A DNA stretch of 64,000 nt, taken from the NCBI RefSeq assembly GCF_001305515.1, contig NZ_LJYW01000001.1, positions 1,206,197-1,270,196 on the forward strand. The letters are read 5' to 3'. Shown here piece after piece: positions 1 through 8,300 of this stretch. The first letter of the stretch is position 1, and the number at the start of each line of letters is the position of its first letter. The DNA is from Prosthecodimorpha hirschii (GTDB lineage Bacteria > Pseudomonadota > Alphaproteobacteria > Rhizobiales > Ancalomicrobiaceae). The notes under the pieces are model-generated. The model ran no database searches, was not told the DNA's origin, and saw only the letters and a program-made list of their open reading frames with translations. The position numbers and the translations under genes were made by a program.

Positions 1-48
1 GACCATCTTGGAGACGTCGATTCCGATCACGTCAGGGTGTATCTTCAT
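1..48 (-). CDS. IS110-family transposase, N-terminal fragment (runs off window)
   Basis: The minus strand from position 48 encodes MKIHPDVIGIDVSKMV before the window ends. The IGIDVSK segment is the start of the DEDD (RuvC-like) domain of IS110-family transposases and carries the first catalytic Asp. Only 16 residues are visible, so intactness cannot be judged. The gene reads out of the window to the left. The 165 bp upstream of its ATG are non-coding and end abruptly in a REP-type repeat, as expected for the left end of an IS110-group element. Confidence 0.6.
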   Translation of the reverse strand, partial: MKIHPDVIGIDVSKMV

Positions 49-213
49 GGCGCCTACCCCTGTGCTGCGGGGTCCGCGCCAACGGCCCCGATCAACTGTT
101 CAGGCTGGGTATTTGCAGGCGGGCGGGGATCACAGCCGGCTCACGGTCGACAACGACCAGGGACCCAACGATCTCCCGCCCGCCAACCCACAATGCCACA
201 CCCGGCACACACA
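49..213 (-). ncRNA. Non-coding left end of IS110 element; candidate bridge RNA
   Basis: These 165 bp lie between the transposase start and the junction with the REP repeat at 213/214. They contain a long stem, 118-131 pairing with 170-184 (one bulged base), enclosing an internal loop and an apical hairpin 145-149/154-158 (GGTCG-acaa-CGACC). One side of the internal loop (159-168) reads CAGGGACCCA, identical to the junction sequence at 212-221. IS110-group elements are known to encode a bridge RNA in this end, whose target loop carries guides matching the target. The structure and the match are seen; expression and function are inferred. Confidence 0.45.
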
Positions 214-326
214 GGGACCCACTCGCCTTCAAGCCGCGTCAAGATCCCATACGAAAACATGCCCTTGCGACCCGCCACCCGCAGAGTGGGCCCCGGCTCT
301 CCGCTGGCGCTCCGGCCGGGGATGCG
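214..326 (+). repeat. REP doublet copy 1 (left arm truncated)
   Basis: The copy begins abruptly at GGGACCCACTCGCC and lacks the left hairpin (CCCGGAC...GATCCGGG) present in the other copies. The right arm, CCCCGGCTCTCCGCTGGCG followed by CTCCGGCCGGGG, is intact. The break coincides with the end of the IS110 left end, so insertion of that element probably removed or displaced the left arm. Confidence 0.75.
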
Positions 327-484
327 AACCGCGGGATCGAATGCAGACGACGCCCGCCCGTTCTGCCATCCCGCCGGTCACGCCATCCTGCCCATCCCGC
401 CATCCCGCCCGTCACGCCTTCCCACCGGATCCGCCGCAGCATCGACAGCTCGGCCGCTGCGCGCAGCGCGTTTGATCTCCTGCC

Positions 485-575
485 CTATCCTCGGTCTCCC
501 GGCTTCCCGGTTCCCCAGTTTCCCGCTCCCCGGTCTCCCGTTCCCCGGTCTCCCGTTCCCCATCCTCGGTTGCCC
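485..575. repeat. Degenerate cccggttcc minisatellite
   Basis: An 8-12 bp unit (tcccggctt, cccggttcc, ccagtttcc, cgctccccgg, tctcccgttcc) is reiterated about eight times. Related stretches recur at about 895-965 and 1295-1385 in the next array units. It is strongly pyrimidine-rich on the plus strand. Confidence 0.6.
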
Positions 576-588
576 GCCCCCCGAAGCC

Positions 589-735
589 GCAATCCCGGAC
601 AAGGCCCGAAGGGCCGCCGATCCGGACCCACTCGCCTTCAAGCCGCGTCAAGATCTCACGCGAAAACATACCCGTGCGACCCGTCACCCGCAGAGTGGGC
701 CCCGGCTCTGCGCTGGCGCTCCGGCCGGGGATGCG
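589..735 (+). repeat. REP doublet copy 2
   Basis: The left arm is a hairpin (CCCGGAC, then GGCCC-gaa-GGGCC, then GATCCGG). The right arm is a hairpin with CCCCGGCTCTGCGC and GGCCGGGG. About 65 bp separate them. The arms are also imperfect inverted copies of each other (GCAATCCCGG... against CGCATCCCCGG...). Confidence 0.8.
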
Positions 736-981
736 AACCGCGGGATCGAATGCAGACGACGCCCGGCCGTTCTGCCATCCCGTCTGTCTCGCCATCTCGC
801 CCGTCCTGCCATCCCGCCCGTCACGCCTTCCCACCGGATCCGCCGCAGCATCGACAGCTCGGCCGCTGCGCGCAGCGCGTTTGATCTGCTGCCCTATCCC
901 CGGTCTCCCGGCTTCCCGGTTCCCCAGTTTCCCGCTCCCCGGTCTCCCGTTCCCCATCCCCCATCCCCCGCCCCCGAAACC

Positions 982-1129
982 GCAATCCCGGACAAGGCCC
1001 GAAGGGCCGCCGATCCGGGACCCACTCGCTTTCAAGCCGCGTCAAGATCTCATGCGAAAACATACGCTTGCGACCCGCCACGCGCAGAGTGGGCCCCGGC
1101 TCTGCGCTGGCGCTCCGGCCGGGGATGCG
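982..1129 (+). repeat. REP doublet copy 3
   Basis: Same organisation as copy 2, with both hairpin arms complete: CCCGGACAAGGCCC... on the left and CCCCGGCTCTGCGCTGG... on the right. It is nearly identical to copy 4 over the spacer (CATGCGAAAACATACGCTTG). Confidence 0.8.
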
Positions 1130-1400
1130 AACCGCGGGATCGAATGCAGACGACGCCCGCCCTTTCTGCCCCTCACGCCCGTCACGCCATCCCGCCTCCC
1201 GCCAACCTACCCGTTCCGCCCGTCCCGTCGGATCCGCCGCAGCATCTACATCTCGGCCGCTGCGCACAGCGTGTTTGATCTTCCACCCCATCCCCCGGTT
1301 CCCTGTTCCCCATCCACGGTTTCCCGGCTTCCCGGCTTCCCGGTTACCCAGTTTCCCGGTTCCAGGTTCCCCATCCCCGGTTGCCCGCCCCCCCGAAACC

Positions 1401-1549
1401 GCAATCCCGGACAAAGCCCCGAAGGGCCGCCGATCCGGGACCCACTCGCTTTCAAGCCGCGTCAAGATCTCATGCGAAAACATACGCTTGCGACCCGCCA
1501 CGCGCAGAGTGGGCCCCGGCTCTGCGCTGGCGCTCCGGCCGGGGATGCG
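1401..1549 (+). repeat. REP doublet copy 4 (end of the tandem array)
   Basis: Both arms are present. The spacer is identical to copy 3, so the array probably expanded by recent unequal exchange. The sequence after 1549 is no longer repetitive. Confidence 0.8.
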
Positions 1550-1712
1550 GGCCATGAGTTCGGTTGCGGACCCTCGAAGGCCGCGCAACCCCATCCCACC
1601 CCCCATAATCGCACCCGCGTCGCCGGCACGGCGGGCATGCCTTGCCGGCCCTCCGCCATCCTGGCATTGATGCGGCGAGCGCGTCCGCCAGAGGCCCGCC
1701 GGGAGGATATTC

Positions 1713-2954
1713 ATGCCAGCGGGACCGGGGCAGAGCGGGCGCGAGATCGCCTTCGACAGCGGCTATTCGTGGTTCCGGCTCGGCCTGTCGATCCTGCTGA
1801 CCACGCTCGGCGGGGTCGGCATGTGGTCGGTGGTGGTCGTGCTGCCGATGGTGCAGACCGAGTTCGCGGTCGCGCGCGGTGCGGCGTCCTTCCCCTATAC
1901 GCTGACCATGGCCGGCTTCGCGCTCGGCGGCGTCATGATGGGCCGGCTGATCGACCGCTTCGGCATCGTCCGCCCGGTGATCGGCGGCACGATTCTCTTC
2001 GGGACCGGCTATGTCCTGTCGGGCCTGGCGCCGAATCTCTGGGTCTTCGCGATCTGCCAGGGCTTCATGATCGGCGTCGGGTCCTCGGCGACCTTCGGGC
2101 CGCTGCTCGCCGACGTGTCGATGTTCTTCCGCGCGCGGCGCGGCCTCGCCGTCGCCTTGTGCGCCTCGGGCAACTATGTCGCCGGCACCATCTGGCCGGG
2201 CGTGGTGCAGCATTTCATGACCACCGCCGGCTGGCGGGCGACCCAGATCGGCATCGGCCTCTTCTGCATCGTCGCCATGGTGCCGCTGGCGCTGCTCCTG
2301 AAGCCGCGCCCGCCGTCGCAGGTCGGCGCCGCCGGGGCGGTTTCGGCGGAAGGCCGGCTCTCCGCGCTCGGCCTGTCGCCGGCGACGCTGCAATGGCTGC
2401 TCGCCGCCGCCGGGATCTCCTGCTGCGTCGCCATGTCGATGCCGCAGGTGCATATCGTCGCCTACTGCGTCGATCTCGGCTACGGCGTGGCGCGCGGCGC
2501 CGAGATGCTGTCGCTGATGCTCGGCCTCGGCATCGTCAGCCGGATCGCTTCCGGCTTCGTCGCCGACCGGATCGGCGGCGTGGCGACGCTGATGATCGGC
2601 TCGGTCATGCAGGCGGTCGCGCTGGTGCTCTACGTCTTCTCCGACGGATTGACCTCGCTCTATGTCGTCTCCGGCGTGTTCGGCCTGTTCCAGGGCGGCA
2701 TCGTGCCGAGCTATGCGATCATCGTGCGCGAGTATTTCCCCGCCCGCGAGGCCGGCGCACGCGTCGGCGTGGTGCTGATGGCGACGCTGGTCGGCATGGC
2801 CTTCGGCGGCTGGCTGTCGGGCGCGATCTACGATTGGACCGGATCCTACGCCGCCGCCTTCCTGAACGGGATCGCCTGGAACCTGGTCAACATCGCCGTC
2901 TGCGCCTGGCTCCTGCTGCGCGGCCGGCGGCGACCGCAGGCGGTTCCGGCCTGA
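1713..2954 (+). CDS. MFS transporter
   Basis: This is a 413-residue major facilitator with about 12 hydrophobic segments. The loop between TM2 and TM3 (GGVMMGRLIDRFG) is the conserved MFS signature with the G-x-x-x-D-R-x-G pattern. The layout, with a long central loop around residue 200 (KPRPPSQVGAAGAV) and a second half repeating the fold, fits the monocarboxylate/oxalate-formate-like branch, but I cannot name a substrate. It starts at ATG 1713 behind GGGAGGA. It stands alone between the REP array and a convergent operon that ends 28 bp downstream, so nothing nearby hints at its role. Confidence 0.85.
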   Translation: MPAGPGQSGREIAFDSGYSWFRLGLSILLTTLGGVGMWSVVVVLPMVQTEFAVARGAASFPYTLTMAGFALGGVMMGRLIDRFGIVRPVIGGTILFGTGYVLSGLAPNLWVFAICQGFMIGVGSSATFGPLLADVSMFFRARRGLAVALCASGNYVAGTIWPGVVQHFMTTAGWRATQIGIGLFCIVAMVPLALLLKPRPPSQVGAAGAVSAEGRLSALGLSPATLQWLLAAAGISCCVAMSMPQVHIVAYCVDLGYGVARGAEMLSLMLGLGIVSRIASGFVADRIGGVATLMIGSVMQAVALVLYVFSDGLTSLYVVSGVFGLFQGGIVPSYAIIVREYFPAREAGARVGVVLMATLVGMAFGGWLSGAIYDWTGSYAAAFLNGIAWNLVNIAVCAWLLLRGRRRPQAVPA

Positions 2955-2982
2955 TCGCCCTCCGGCGGCGGCCGCCCGGCCC

Positions 2983-5499
2983 CTATCCGCGGCGCGCCCG
3001 GATGACGCGCTTGCGCAGGCGTTCGCCGCCCGGCCGGACGATGCCGGAGAAGGGCGCGCCGATCTCGACCGTGCCGAAGCCGAGCCGCCCGAGCACCTGC
3101 CGATACCAGGCGACATTCGGCCGCCACCATTCGGCGATGTCGGAGCCCGCCACCGCACCGCCGACATAGCGCAGGGCCGGCGGATCGGTCTCCGCGCCGA
3201 TGATGTCGTCGGCGATGATCAGGTCCCCGCCGCAGACCCCGGCCGCCGAGGCGAGCGCGTGGAGCGGATCGACCACGTGGACCAGGATGTCGCCGAGCAT
3301 GACGAGGTCGAAGCGGCGCCCGGAAAGGGCCGAACCGAGATCGTGGATCGAGGCGTAGACCCGCTCGACCTTTGAGCCGAGCCGCTCGTGGCAGAAGCGG
3401 AACGGGCCGTCGAGCAGCACGCGGTGCAGGTCCGCCTCGCTCAAGCCATCGACCATGCGGACGATGTCGTCCGGCGCGCTGAGGCTGTGATAGCGCAGGC
3501 GATCGCGGATCTTGGCGATGATGCCGGCCCGGGATTCGCCCGGAAAAACGTCCCATGCAGCCAGCGCCGGCAGTTCGACCGACGTGACCTGCGCGCCCCG
3601 TCGCTCCATCTCGAAGGCGAAGAAGCCGGTCGCGGAGCCGACATCGAGCGCCGTCATCCCCGTCATCGCGGCCGGCAGGCTGAAGGCGCCGATCGAGGCG
3701 CGGTAGTCGAACGAGCCGGGCGTGACCAGCCCGTCGCCGAGATCGACCGTGTGGTACCAGAACAGCAGCGGATCGGGCCGGAGGCCGAGATCGGCGCAGC
3801 GCTTCGCGAAGGCTGCGGCGAGCGCGGCATGCTCGGCGCGGATGTCGGTCGGGACCCCAGGAGCGGACGGCGCAGCGGCCGGCGGCGGAACGGGTTCCGG
3901 GGCCACGGCCGCGGCCGGTCGCGGCGGCTTGCGCCACCAGACGCCGGTCCAGTCGATCGTCTGCAGCGGTTCCGCGATGCCGTGCCGGCTTCGGTAGTCC
4001 TCGACCGCCCGGCGGCAGCCCGGGACGGCGCCGAAATCGTCGACGATCACGAAGCCGCCCGGCGACAGCCGCGGATAGAGCGCCTCCAGCGCCACGAGGG
4101 TCGATTCATACATGTCGCCGTCGAGGCGGATCAGCGCGAAGGGCCCGGCATCCAGCGCCGGCAGCGTCCGGTCGAAGGTGCCCTTGACGAACACGACCTG
4201 CCCGTCGAGCAGACCGTAGCGCGCGAAATTGGCCTCGACCGCGGATTGCGAGACCGCCAGTTCCGGCCGGGTGTGGTGCTCGTCGCCGGCATCAGCGGGA
4301 TAGAGCGCCGCCTTGGGCGGTGGCAGGCCCTCGAAGGAATCGGCGACGAAGACCCGGCGGTCGCGCTCGCCATGGGCCGCCAGCACGGCCCGCATCAGGA
4401 TGCAGGCGCCGCCGCGCCAGACGCCGGCCTCGATATAGTCGCCGGCAATGCGGTCCGCGAGCGTCCGCGCGACCAGATCCGCCAGGTTCCGGAGCCGCGC
4501 CGTGCCGGCCATGCTGTGTGCGGTCGTGGGCCAGTCCCGGCCTTCCGCGCGCAGGGCGGGATCGAACAGCCTCGGCTGGCCCGGCGTCATGGCCGGATCC
4601 TCGTAGATGGTATTGGCCAGGATGCGGATCATCAGGTCGACATAGAGCGCGGCCGGTCCGTCCGCCGCCGGTGCCGCCATGCCGCCCGCGGTGGCGTGGA
4701 CCGCGACGATCCCGCCCGCGGCGGGTAGGCGTCGCTCGAGGCGAATCCACGGGAAGGCGCGCTCCAACCGGTCGTGGATCGCATCGACCCGGGGCAGCAT
4801 CACGGCGGTCCGCCCGGCCTCGTGCGTGCGGTAGGCGGCGAGAATCTCGGGCAACTGCGCGCCGGCGAGGCCATGCCCGACCAGGGTCAGCCAGAAGGCG
4901 AAATCCTCCAGGCCATAGTCCAGATCCGGGAAGCCACCGACCTCCGCCCAGGCCGCGCGGCGCACCATGGCGAGCGTGTCGATATAGTTGCCGCGCGCCA
5001 GCCGCTCGGGATCGAACGGGTGGATGCCCTGCAGGCCGCCGCGGGCCCCCATCAGACGCAGGATGGGATAGACGAAGGCGACCTGGGCGGCTTCGAGCGC
5101 TTCCAGGCAGCGCCGGACGCAGCGCGGATAGAGGATGTTGTCGACATCGAACATGAGCGCCGCCGGCGTGGTCGCCAGCGCCATGGCGGTGTTGCGGGCC
5201 GCGGCCGGCCCGGCGCAGCGCTCGTGTCGCACCACCAGGGCACGGGCGAGCGGCCCGGGATCGTCGGCGATCAGCCGGCAGGCGAGCGCGCCGCTTTCGT
5301 CGGTCGAGCCGTCGTCGACGACGATCAGCTCGATCGCGACGCCCGCCTGCGCGCGGACGCTGGCGCAGCATTCGTCCAGGAAGCGCGCGCCGTTGCGGAC
5401 CGGCACGATCACGGTCGCCTCCGGCATCCGGTCCGTCTCGTGGCGGAATGCGATCCGGTGCGGTGTCTCCAGCGCGACCGGCAGTCCGAACCGGTTCAT
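2983..5499 (-). CDS. Glycosyltransferase family 2 / TylF-like / SAM methyltransferase fusion
   Basis: An 838-residue protein with three joined domains. Residues ~28-260 are a GT-A glycosyltransferase: ATVIVPVRNGARFLDEC, VVDDGSTDES, and MFDVDN at the DxD position. Residues ~285-530 look like a TylF/MycF-type O-methyltransferase (GDYIEAGVWRGGAC, VFVADSFEGLP, IRLDGDMYEST, VIVDDFG). After a Pro/Ala linker, residues ~565-838 are a class I SAM methyltransferase (ALDVGSATGFFAFEMERRGA). The upstream stop and this ATG form GTGATGA, so the genes are translationally coupled; GTG at 5502 is an alternative start. The gene is last of a three-gene operon beside flhB. A role in decorating a surface polymer or flagellin is inferred from position only. 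Confidence 0.8.
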   Translation of the reverse strand: MNRFGLPVALETPHRIAFRHETDRMPEATVIVPVRNGARFLDECCASVRAQAGVAIELIVVDDGSTDESGALACRLIADDPGPLARALVVRHERCAGPAAARNTAMALATTPAALMFDVDNILYPRCVRRCLEALEAAQVAFVYPILRLMGARGGLQGIHPFDPERLARGNYIDTLAMVRRAAWAEVGGFPDLDYGLEDFAFWLTLVGHGLAGAQLPEILAAYRTHEAGRTAVMLPRVDAIHDRLERAFPWIRLERRLPAAGGIVAVHATAGGMAAPAADGPAALYVDLMIRILANTIYEDPAMTPGQPRLFDPALRAEGRDWPTTAHSMAGTARLRNLADLVARTLADRIAGDYIEAGVWRGGACILMRAVLAAHGERDRRVFVADSFEGLPPPKAALYPADAGDEHHTRPELAVSQSAVEANFARYGLLDGQVVFVKGTFDRTLPALDAGPFALIRLDGDMYESTLVALEALYPRLSPGGFVIVDDFGAVPGCRRAVEDYRSRHGIAEPLQTIDWTGVWWRKPPRPAAAVAPEPVPPPAAAPSAPGVPTDIRAEHAALAAAFAKRCADLGLRPDPLLFWYHTVDLGDGLVTPGSFDYRASIGAFSLPAAMTGMTALDVGSATGFFAFEMERRGAQVTSVELPALAAWDVFPGESRAGIIAKIRDRLRYHSLSAPDDIVRMVDGLSEADLHRVLLDGPFRFCHERLGSKVERVYASIHDLGSALSGRRFDLVMLGDILVHVVDPLHALASAAGVCGGDLIIADDIIGAETDPPALRYVGGAVAGSDIAEWWRPNVAWYRQVLGRLGFGTVEIGAPFSGIVRPGGERLRKRVIRARRG

Positions 5500-7280
5500 C
5501 ACCCGCGGCCCCCGGCGCCGTCCGCCCCGAACAGGGTGCGCAGGGTCGCGTCGAGACGGACCTTCGCGGTCAGTTGCGCATGGGCGCGCGTCCGGACGCG
5601 TTCGGCGACGGCTGCGCCGGCCTCGGTGCCGAGCAGCCAGTCGATCAGGTCGGGCAGTTCCTCGGTCGGCGCCTCAAGGAAATGCGCGCCGGCGACGAAG
5701 CTGGTCTGGGCCGCCAGCGCCTCCGAGACGACCAGCGTGCGCTGCCAGATGCCCTGCAGGACCACCCGGTGCCATTCGAAGAACAGTTCGTCGGACTGAT
5801 GCAGGTTGAGGATGATCTTGGCGCGCTGGGCGAGCCCGATCGTCGCCTCGCTCTCCAGGACCGCATTGAGCCCGCTGACCTGGGGCCGGTCGGCGTCGGT
5901 CAGCACGAAGTGGCAGCGCCAGCGCGCCAGCCGTTCGGCCATCCGCTCGAAGATGCCCGCGCGGCGCGGCGACAGGTGGCCGATGAAGAAGAGGTCGATC
6001 GGCCGCCCGGCGAGCGGTGCATCGGGCGCCGGGCAGGTCTCGCGGACGCTCGCTTCGAGGGTACGCAGCGCCGGCAGGTCGGGCAGCGTCGGCTGCAGCG
6101 CGAAGCGGGCGACGCCGTCGACATGGCCGAGCGGCAGATAGGCGGCCGGCAGGCCGAGCGTGGCCAGCACGGCGGCCGAGGGCAGGTTGATGTCGAGCAC
6201 CGCCGCGGCGCGCCGGAGCGCCGGCAGCCCCTCGCGGAACCAGCGCATGTGCAGTTGCTCGACATTGACCAGGATCGCTCCGTCCGCCCATTCGACCGGC
6301 ACGAAGCGGCCGTTCGAGGGCAGGTGGAAGAATTCGTGCGGCGCCACCACGACGCGGGCCGCCGGATCCGCGCCCGCCTCGGCGAGCGCATAGGTCTCGT
6401 CATGCAGGCGGCCGTCGTAGCCCGCGGCCGAGAACCCGGCGGCGACGAGTTCGGCGATCTCGCGCATGAAGATGTTGCCGCCGGCATGGACGCAGACGGC
6501 GACCGCCGTGCCGGGCGCCAGACGCGGCCAGGCCTGCGGGTTCCGATGGGCGTCGATCGCGGCCAGCGCGGCTTGCGCGTCGCGCTGGAACCGCGCCAGC
6601 AGCGGGCCGATCTGTTCGGCGAAGGGGTCGCGCTCCGGTTCGGGCGGCCTGACGGGCTGGCGCCCCTCGGCCCGCCCGTAGCGCAGGTAGTGCAGGACCG
6701 GATTGAACCCGGCCTCGGACACGTCCGGATAGGAGCCGAGATAGTAGGCGCCGTCGAAACCGGGGCCGGGATCGTGGCCGGCGCGCCAGCCGTCGCGCAG
6801 GAAGTGCATCAGCCTGTCGTCGGCGGGCACCTCGGGATGGACTTCCCCGTACCAGGCGGCATCGAACAGGCCGGAGGCGAGGAGTTCGGCGGCCTGCCGC
6901 TCGATCTCGGCATCGGCCGGCACGACCGCCGGCCCGGGTGCGGGCGGGCCCGCCGCCGGCACGGGCTGGCGGCCCTCGGCGCGACCATGGCGGAGATAGT
7001 GCAGCAGCGGCGAAATCCCGGCCTCGGCCACGTCCGGATTGCCGGCCAGATAGAAGGCACCATCGAAGCCGGGTCCGGGATCGTGGCCGGCGTCGAGGCC
7101 GATCTCGACGAAATGCTCGAGCGGATCGCCGGCATCCGCCTCCGGATGGGCCGCACGATACCAGTCGGCGTCGAACAGACCCGAGGCCCGGATTTCCGCG
7201 ATCGGGTCGTCGGTTTCGAGCCGGGGATCGCCGTGCGCGTCCGCATCCGGCACGGCCGCGCCGTCAGGAGGATCGATCAT
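5499..7280 (-). CDS. Glycosyltransferase-like protein with two LFDAxWY repeats
   Basis: A 593-residue protein. Two ~80-residue repeats (about residues 30-110 and 128-212) share SGLFDA-WY, GHDPGPGFDGA-YL, NPDV-EAG-P-LHYLR-GRAEGRQP. This module is common in alphaproteobacterial proteins that also carry glycosyltransferase domains. The C-terminal ~370 residues resemble a GT-B-type glycosyltransferase (DLFFIGHLSPRRAGIFERMA, AKIILNLHQSD, EWHRVVLQGIWQRTLVVSE), with the pattern of proteins that compare donor-domain loops, but no diagnostic catalytic motif is certain. ATG 7280 overlaps the upstream stop by 4 bp and its own stop overlaps the next start. Enzyme activity is a family-level guess. Confidence 0.7.
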   Translation of the reverse strand: MIDPPDGAAVPDADAHGDPRLETDDPIAEIRASGLFDADWYRAAHPEADAGDPLEHFVEIGLDAGHDPGPGFDGAFYLAGNPDVAEAGISPLLHYLRHGRAEGRQPVPAAGPPAPGPAVVPADAEIERQAAELLASGLFDAAWYGEVHPEVPADDRLMHFLRDGWRAGHDPGPGFDGAYYLGSYPDVSEAGFNPVLHYLRYGRAEGRQPVRPPEPERDPFAEQIGPLLARFQRDAQAALAAIDAHRNPQAWPRLAPGTAVAVCVHAGGNIFMREIAELVAAGFSAAGYDGRLHDETYALAEAGADPAARVVVAPHEFFHLPSNGRFVPVEWADGAILVNVEQLHMRWFREGLPALRRAAAVLDINLPSAAVLATLGLPAAYLPLGHVDGVARFALQPTLPDLPALRTLEASVRETCPAPDAPLAGRPIDLFFIGHLSPRRAGIFERMAERLARWRCHFVLTDADRPQVSGLNAVLESEATIGLAQRAKIILNLHQSDELFFEWHRVVLQGIWQRTLVVSEALAAQTSFVAGAHFLEAPTEELPDLIDWLLGTEAGAAVAERVRTRAHAQLTAKVRLDATLRTLFGADGAGGRG

Positions 7281-8206
7281 TTCGGTCTGGCCACCAGCGC
7301 CACGAAGTCGGACTGCAGTTCGCCGGTCGCCATCATGGTGTCCTCGAGCGCGATGGCTGCGCCGAGAAACGTCTCGGCGAAGAGGTCGCCTTCGCGGAAA
7401 TTGCAGGCGATGTCGTGCAGCATGGGATGCAGGATGGTGCCGCCATAGGGGCGCCGCCAGAGCACGTCGAAGCGCGCCTCCAGGCAGGCCAGCACCTCGC
7501 CGGAGCGGATCGCCTCGGACGGGTCGACGGCTTCGAAGAAGGCTTCCGGCTGATGTTCGATCAACGGCTTGAGGATCCCGTCCGGGGTGGTGCGCATCGC
7601 CGGCGAGAGAATCGTCAGAAGTCCGTTGACCGCCCGCATCTGCGCCTCGGTCCAGCGGAACCGCGACGGGCCGGCATATTCGTCGATGACCATCAGTCCA
7701 CCCGGCCTGAGCGCACGCGCGGCCACGTCGTAGAGCCGTTCCAGTTCGGCGGCATGGTGCAGCGACATGGTCGCGACGACCAGATCGTAGGCTCCCTCAT
7801 CCAGATCGAGGCTGTTCAGGTCGCCGAGGCGATAGTCGAACCCCTCGATCCCGGCCGCGCGCGCCCATCCGGCGGCGGCCTCGATCGAATCGGGCGAGAG
7901 ATCGTAGCCGACCAGCGTCTTGACGATGCCGTGCCGGAACAGGCTGCGGTCCTGGCCGCCCCGGCCGCAGCCGAGCGACACCGCGCGCGCGGCCGGCAGC
8001 GACAGTCCGAGATCGGGCAGGACCTCGCCGAGCACCTCATGCAGGGAACGGCGCGGCGAGCCCGAGATGCGCCGGTTGATCGCCCGCGCGACGGTCGGTT
8101 GTGCGTTCCAATGCCGCCACGGCCACGCCTCGCGCCCGCCCTGGACCCGGTAGAAGTCCTGCACCCGGCCAATGGCCGTGTCCGAGAGCGGCTGAACGCC
8201 AACCAT
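7277..8206 (-). CDS. Class I SAM-dependent methyltransferase
   Basis: A 309-residue protein with SAM-binding motif I (AVSLGCGRGGQDRSLF), an acidic strand-2 end (LVGYDLSPDS) and the post-I region DYRLGDLNSLDLDEGAYDLVVATMSLHH, followed by ALRPGGLMVIDEYAG. The substrate is unknown. I use ATG 8206 behind AGGAAAG; the frame extends to a TTG at 8230. It is the first gene of the operon with the two glycosyltransferase-type genes, 94 bp downstream of flhB on the same strand, so it may be read through from the flagellar export operon. Confidence 0.8.
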   Translation of the reverse strand: MVGVQPLSDTAIGRVQDFYRVQGGREAWPWRHWNAQPTVARAINRRISGSPRRSLHEVLGEVLPDLGLSLPAARAVSLGCGRGGQDRSLFRHGIVKTLVGYDLSPDSIEAAAGWARAAGIEGFDYRLGDLNSLDLDEGAYDLVVATMSLHHAAELERLYDVAARALRPGGLMVIDEYAGPSRFRWTEAQMRAVNGLLTILSPAMRTTPDGILKPLIEHQPEAFFEAVDPSEAIRSGEVLACLEARFDVLWRRPYGGTILHPMLHDIACNFREGDLFAETFLGAAIALEDTMMATGELQSDFVALVARPK

Positions 8207-8300
8207 CTGTCTTTCCTGAACATTCAACAATTCCGATGGTCGTTTTCGCCGTTCGGCCCGACCGGAGTCAAGGGCGATGCCCCTTCACTCGCTCCATACC

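Larger units (their letters stand above)
214..1549. repeat. Tandem array of a ~400-bp unit containing a REP doublet
   Basis: The motif ACTCGC(C/T)TTCAAGCCGCG recurs at about 221, 630, 1024 and 1444, spacings of 409, 394 and 420 bp. Each unit has a REP doublet, a segment beginning aaccgcgggatcgaatgcag, a degenerate catcccgcc-type minisatellite, a conserved segment with ggatccgccgcagcat, and a cccggtt-type minisatellite. There are about 3.3 units and the last is cut after its REP doublet. Long frames cross it on both strands, but they are low-complexity by-products of high GC and change with the repeat, so I call no gene here. Confidence 0.9.

Noticed and set aside
214-1549. Possible CRISPR array
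   Set aside because: The unit is ~400 bp with similar, not unique, intervening sequence and there are no cas genes; it is a tandem REP-containing repeat.
37-1670. Long overlapping open frames on both strands of the left-edge repeat array
   Set aside because: They are Pro/Arg/Ser-rich translations of the repeats, change frame between units, and have no family features; GC-rich repeats produce such frames by chance.
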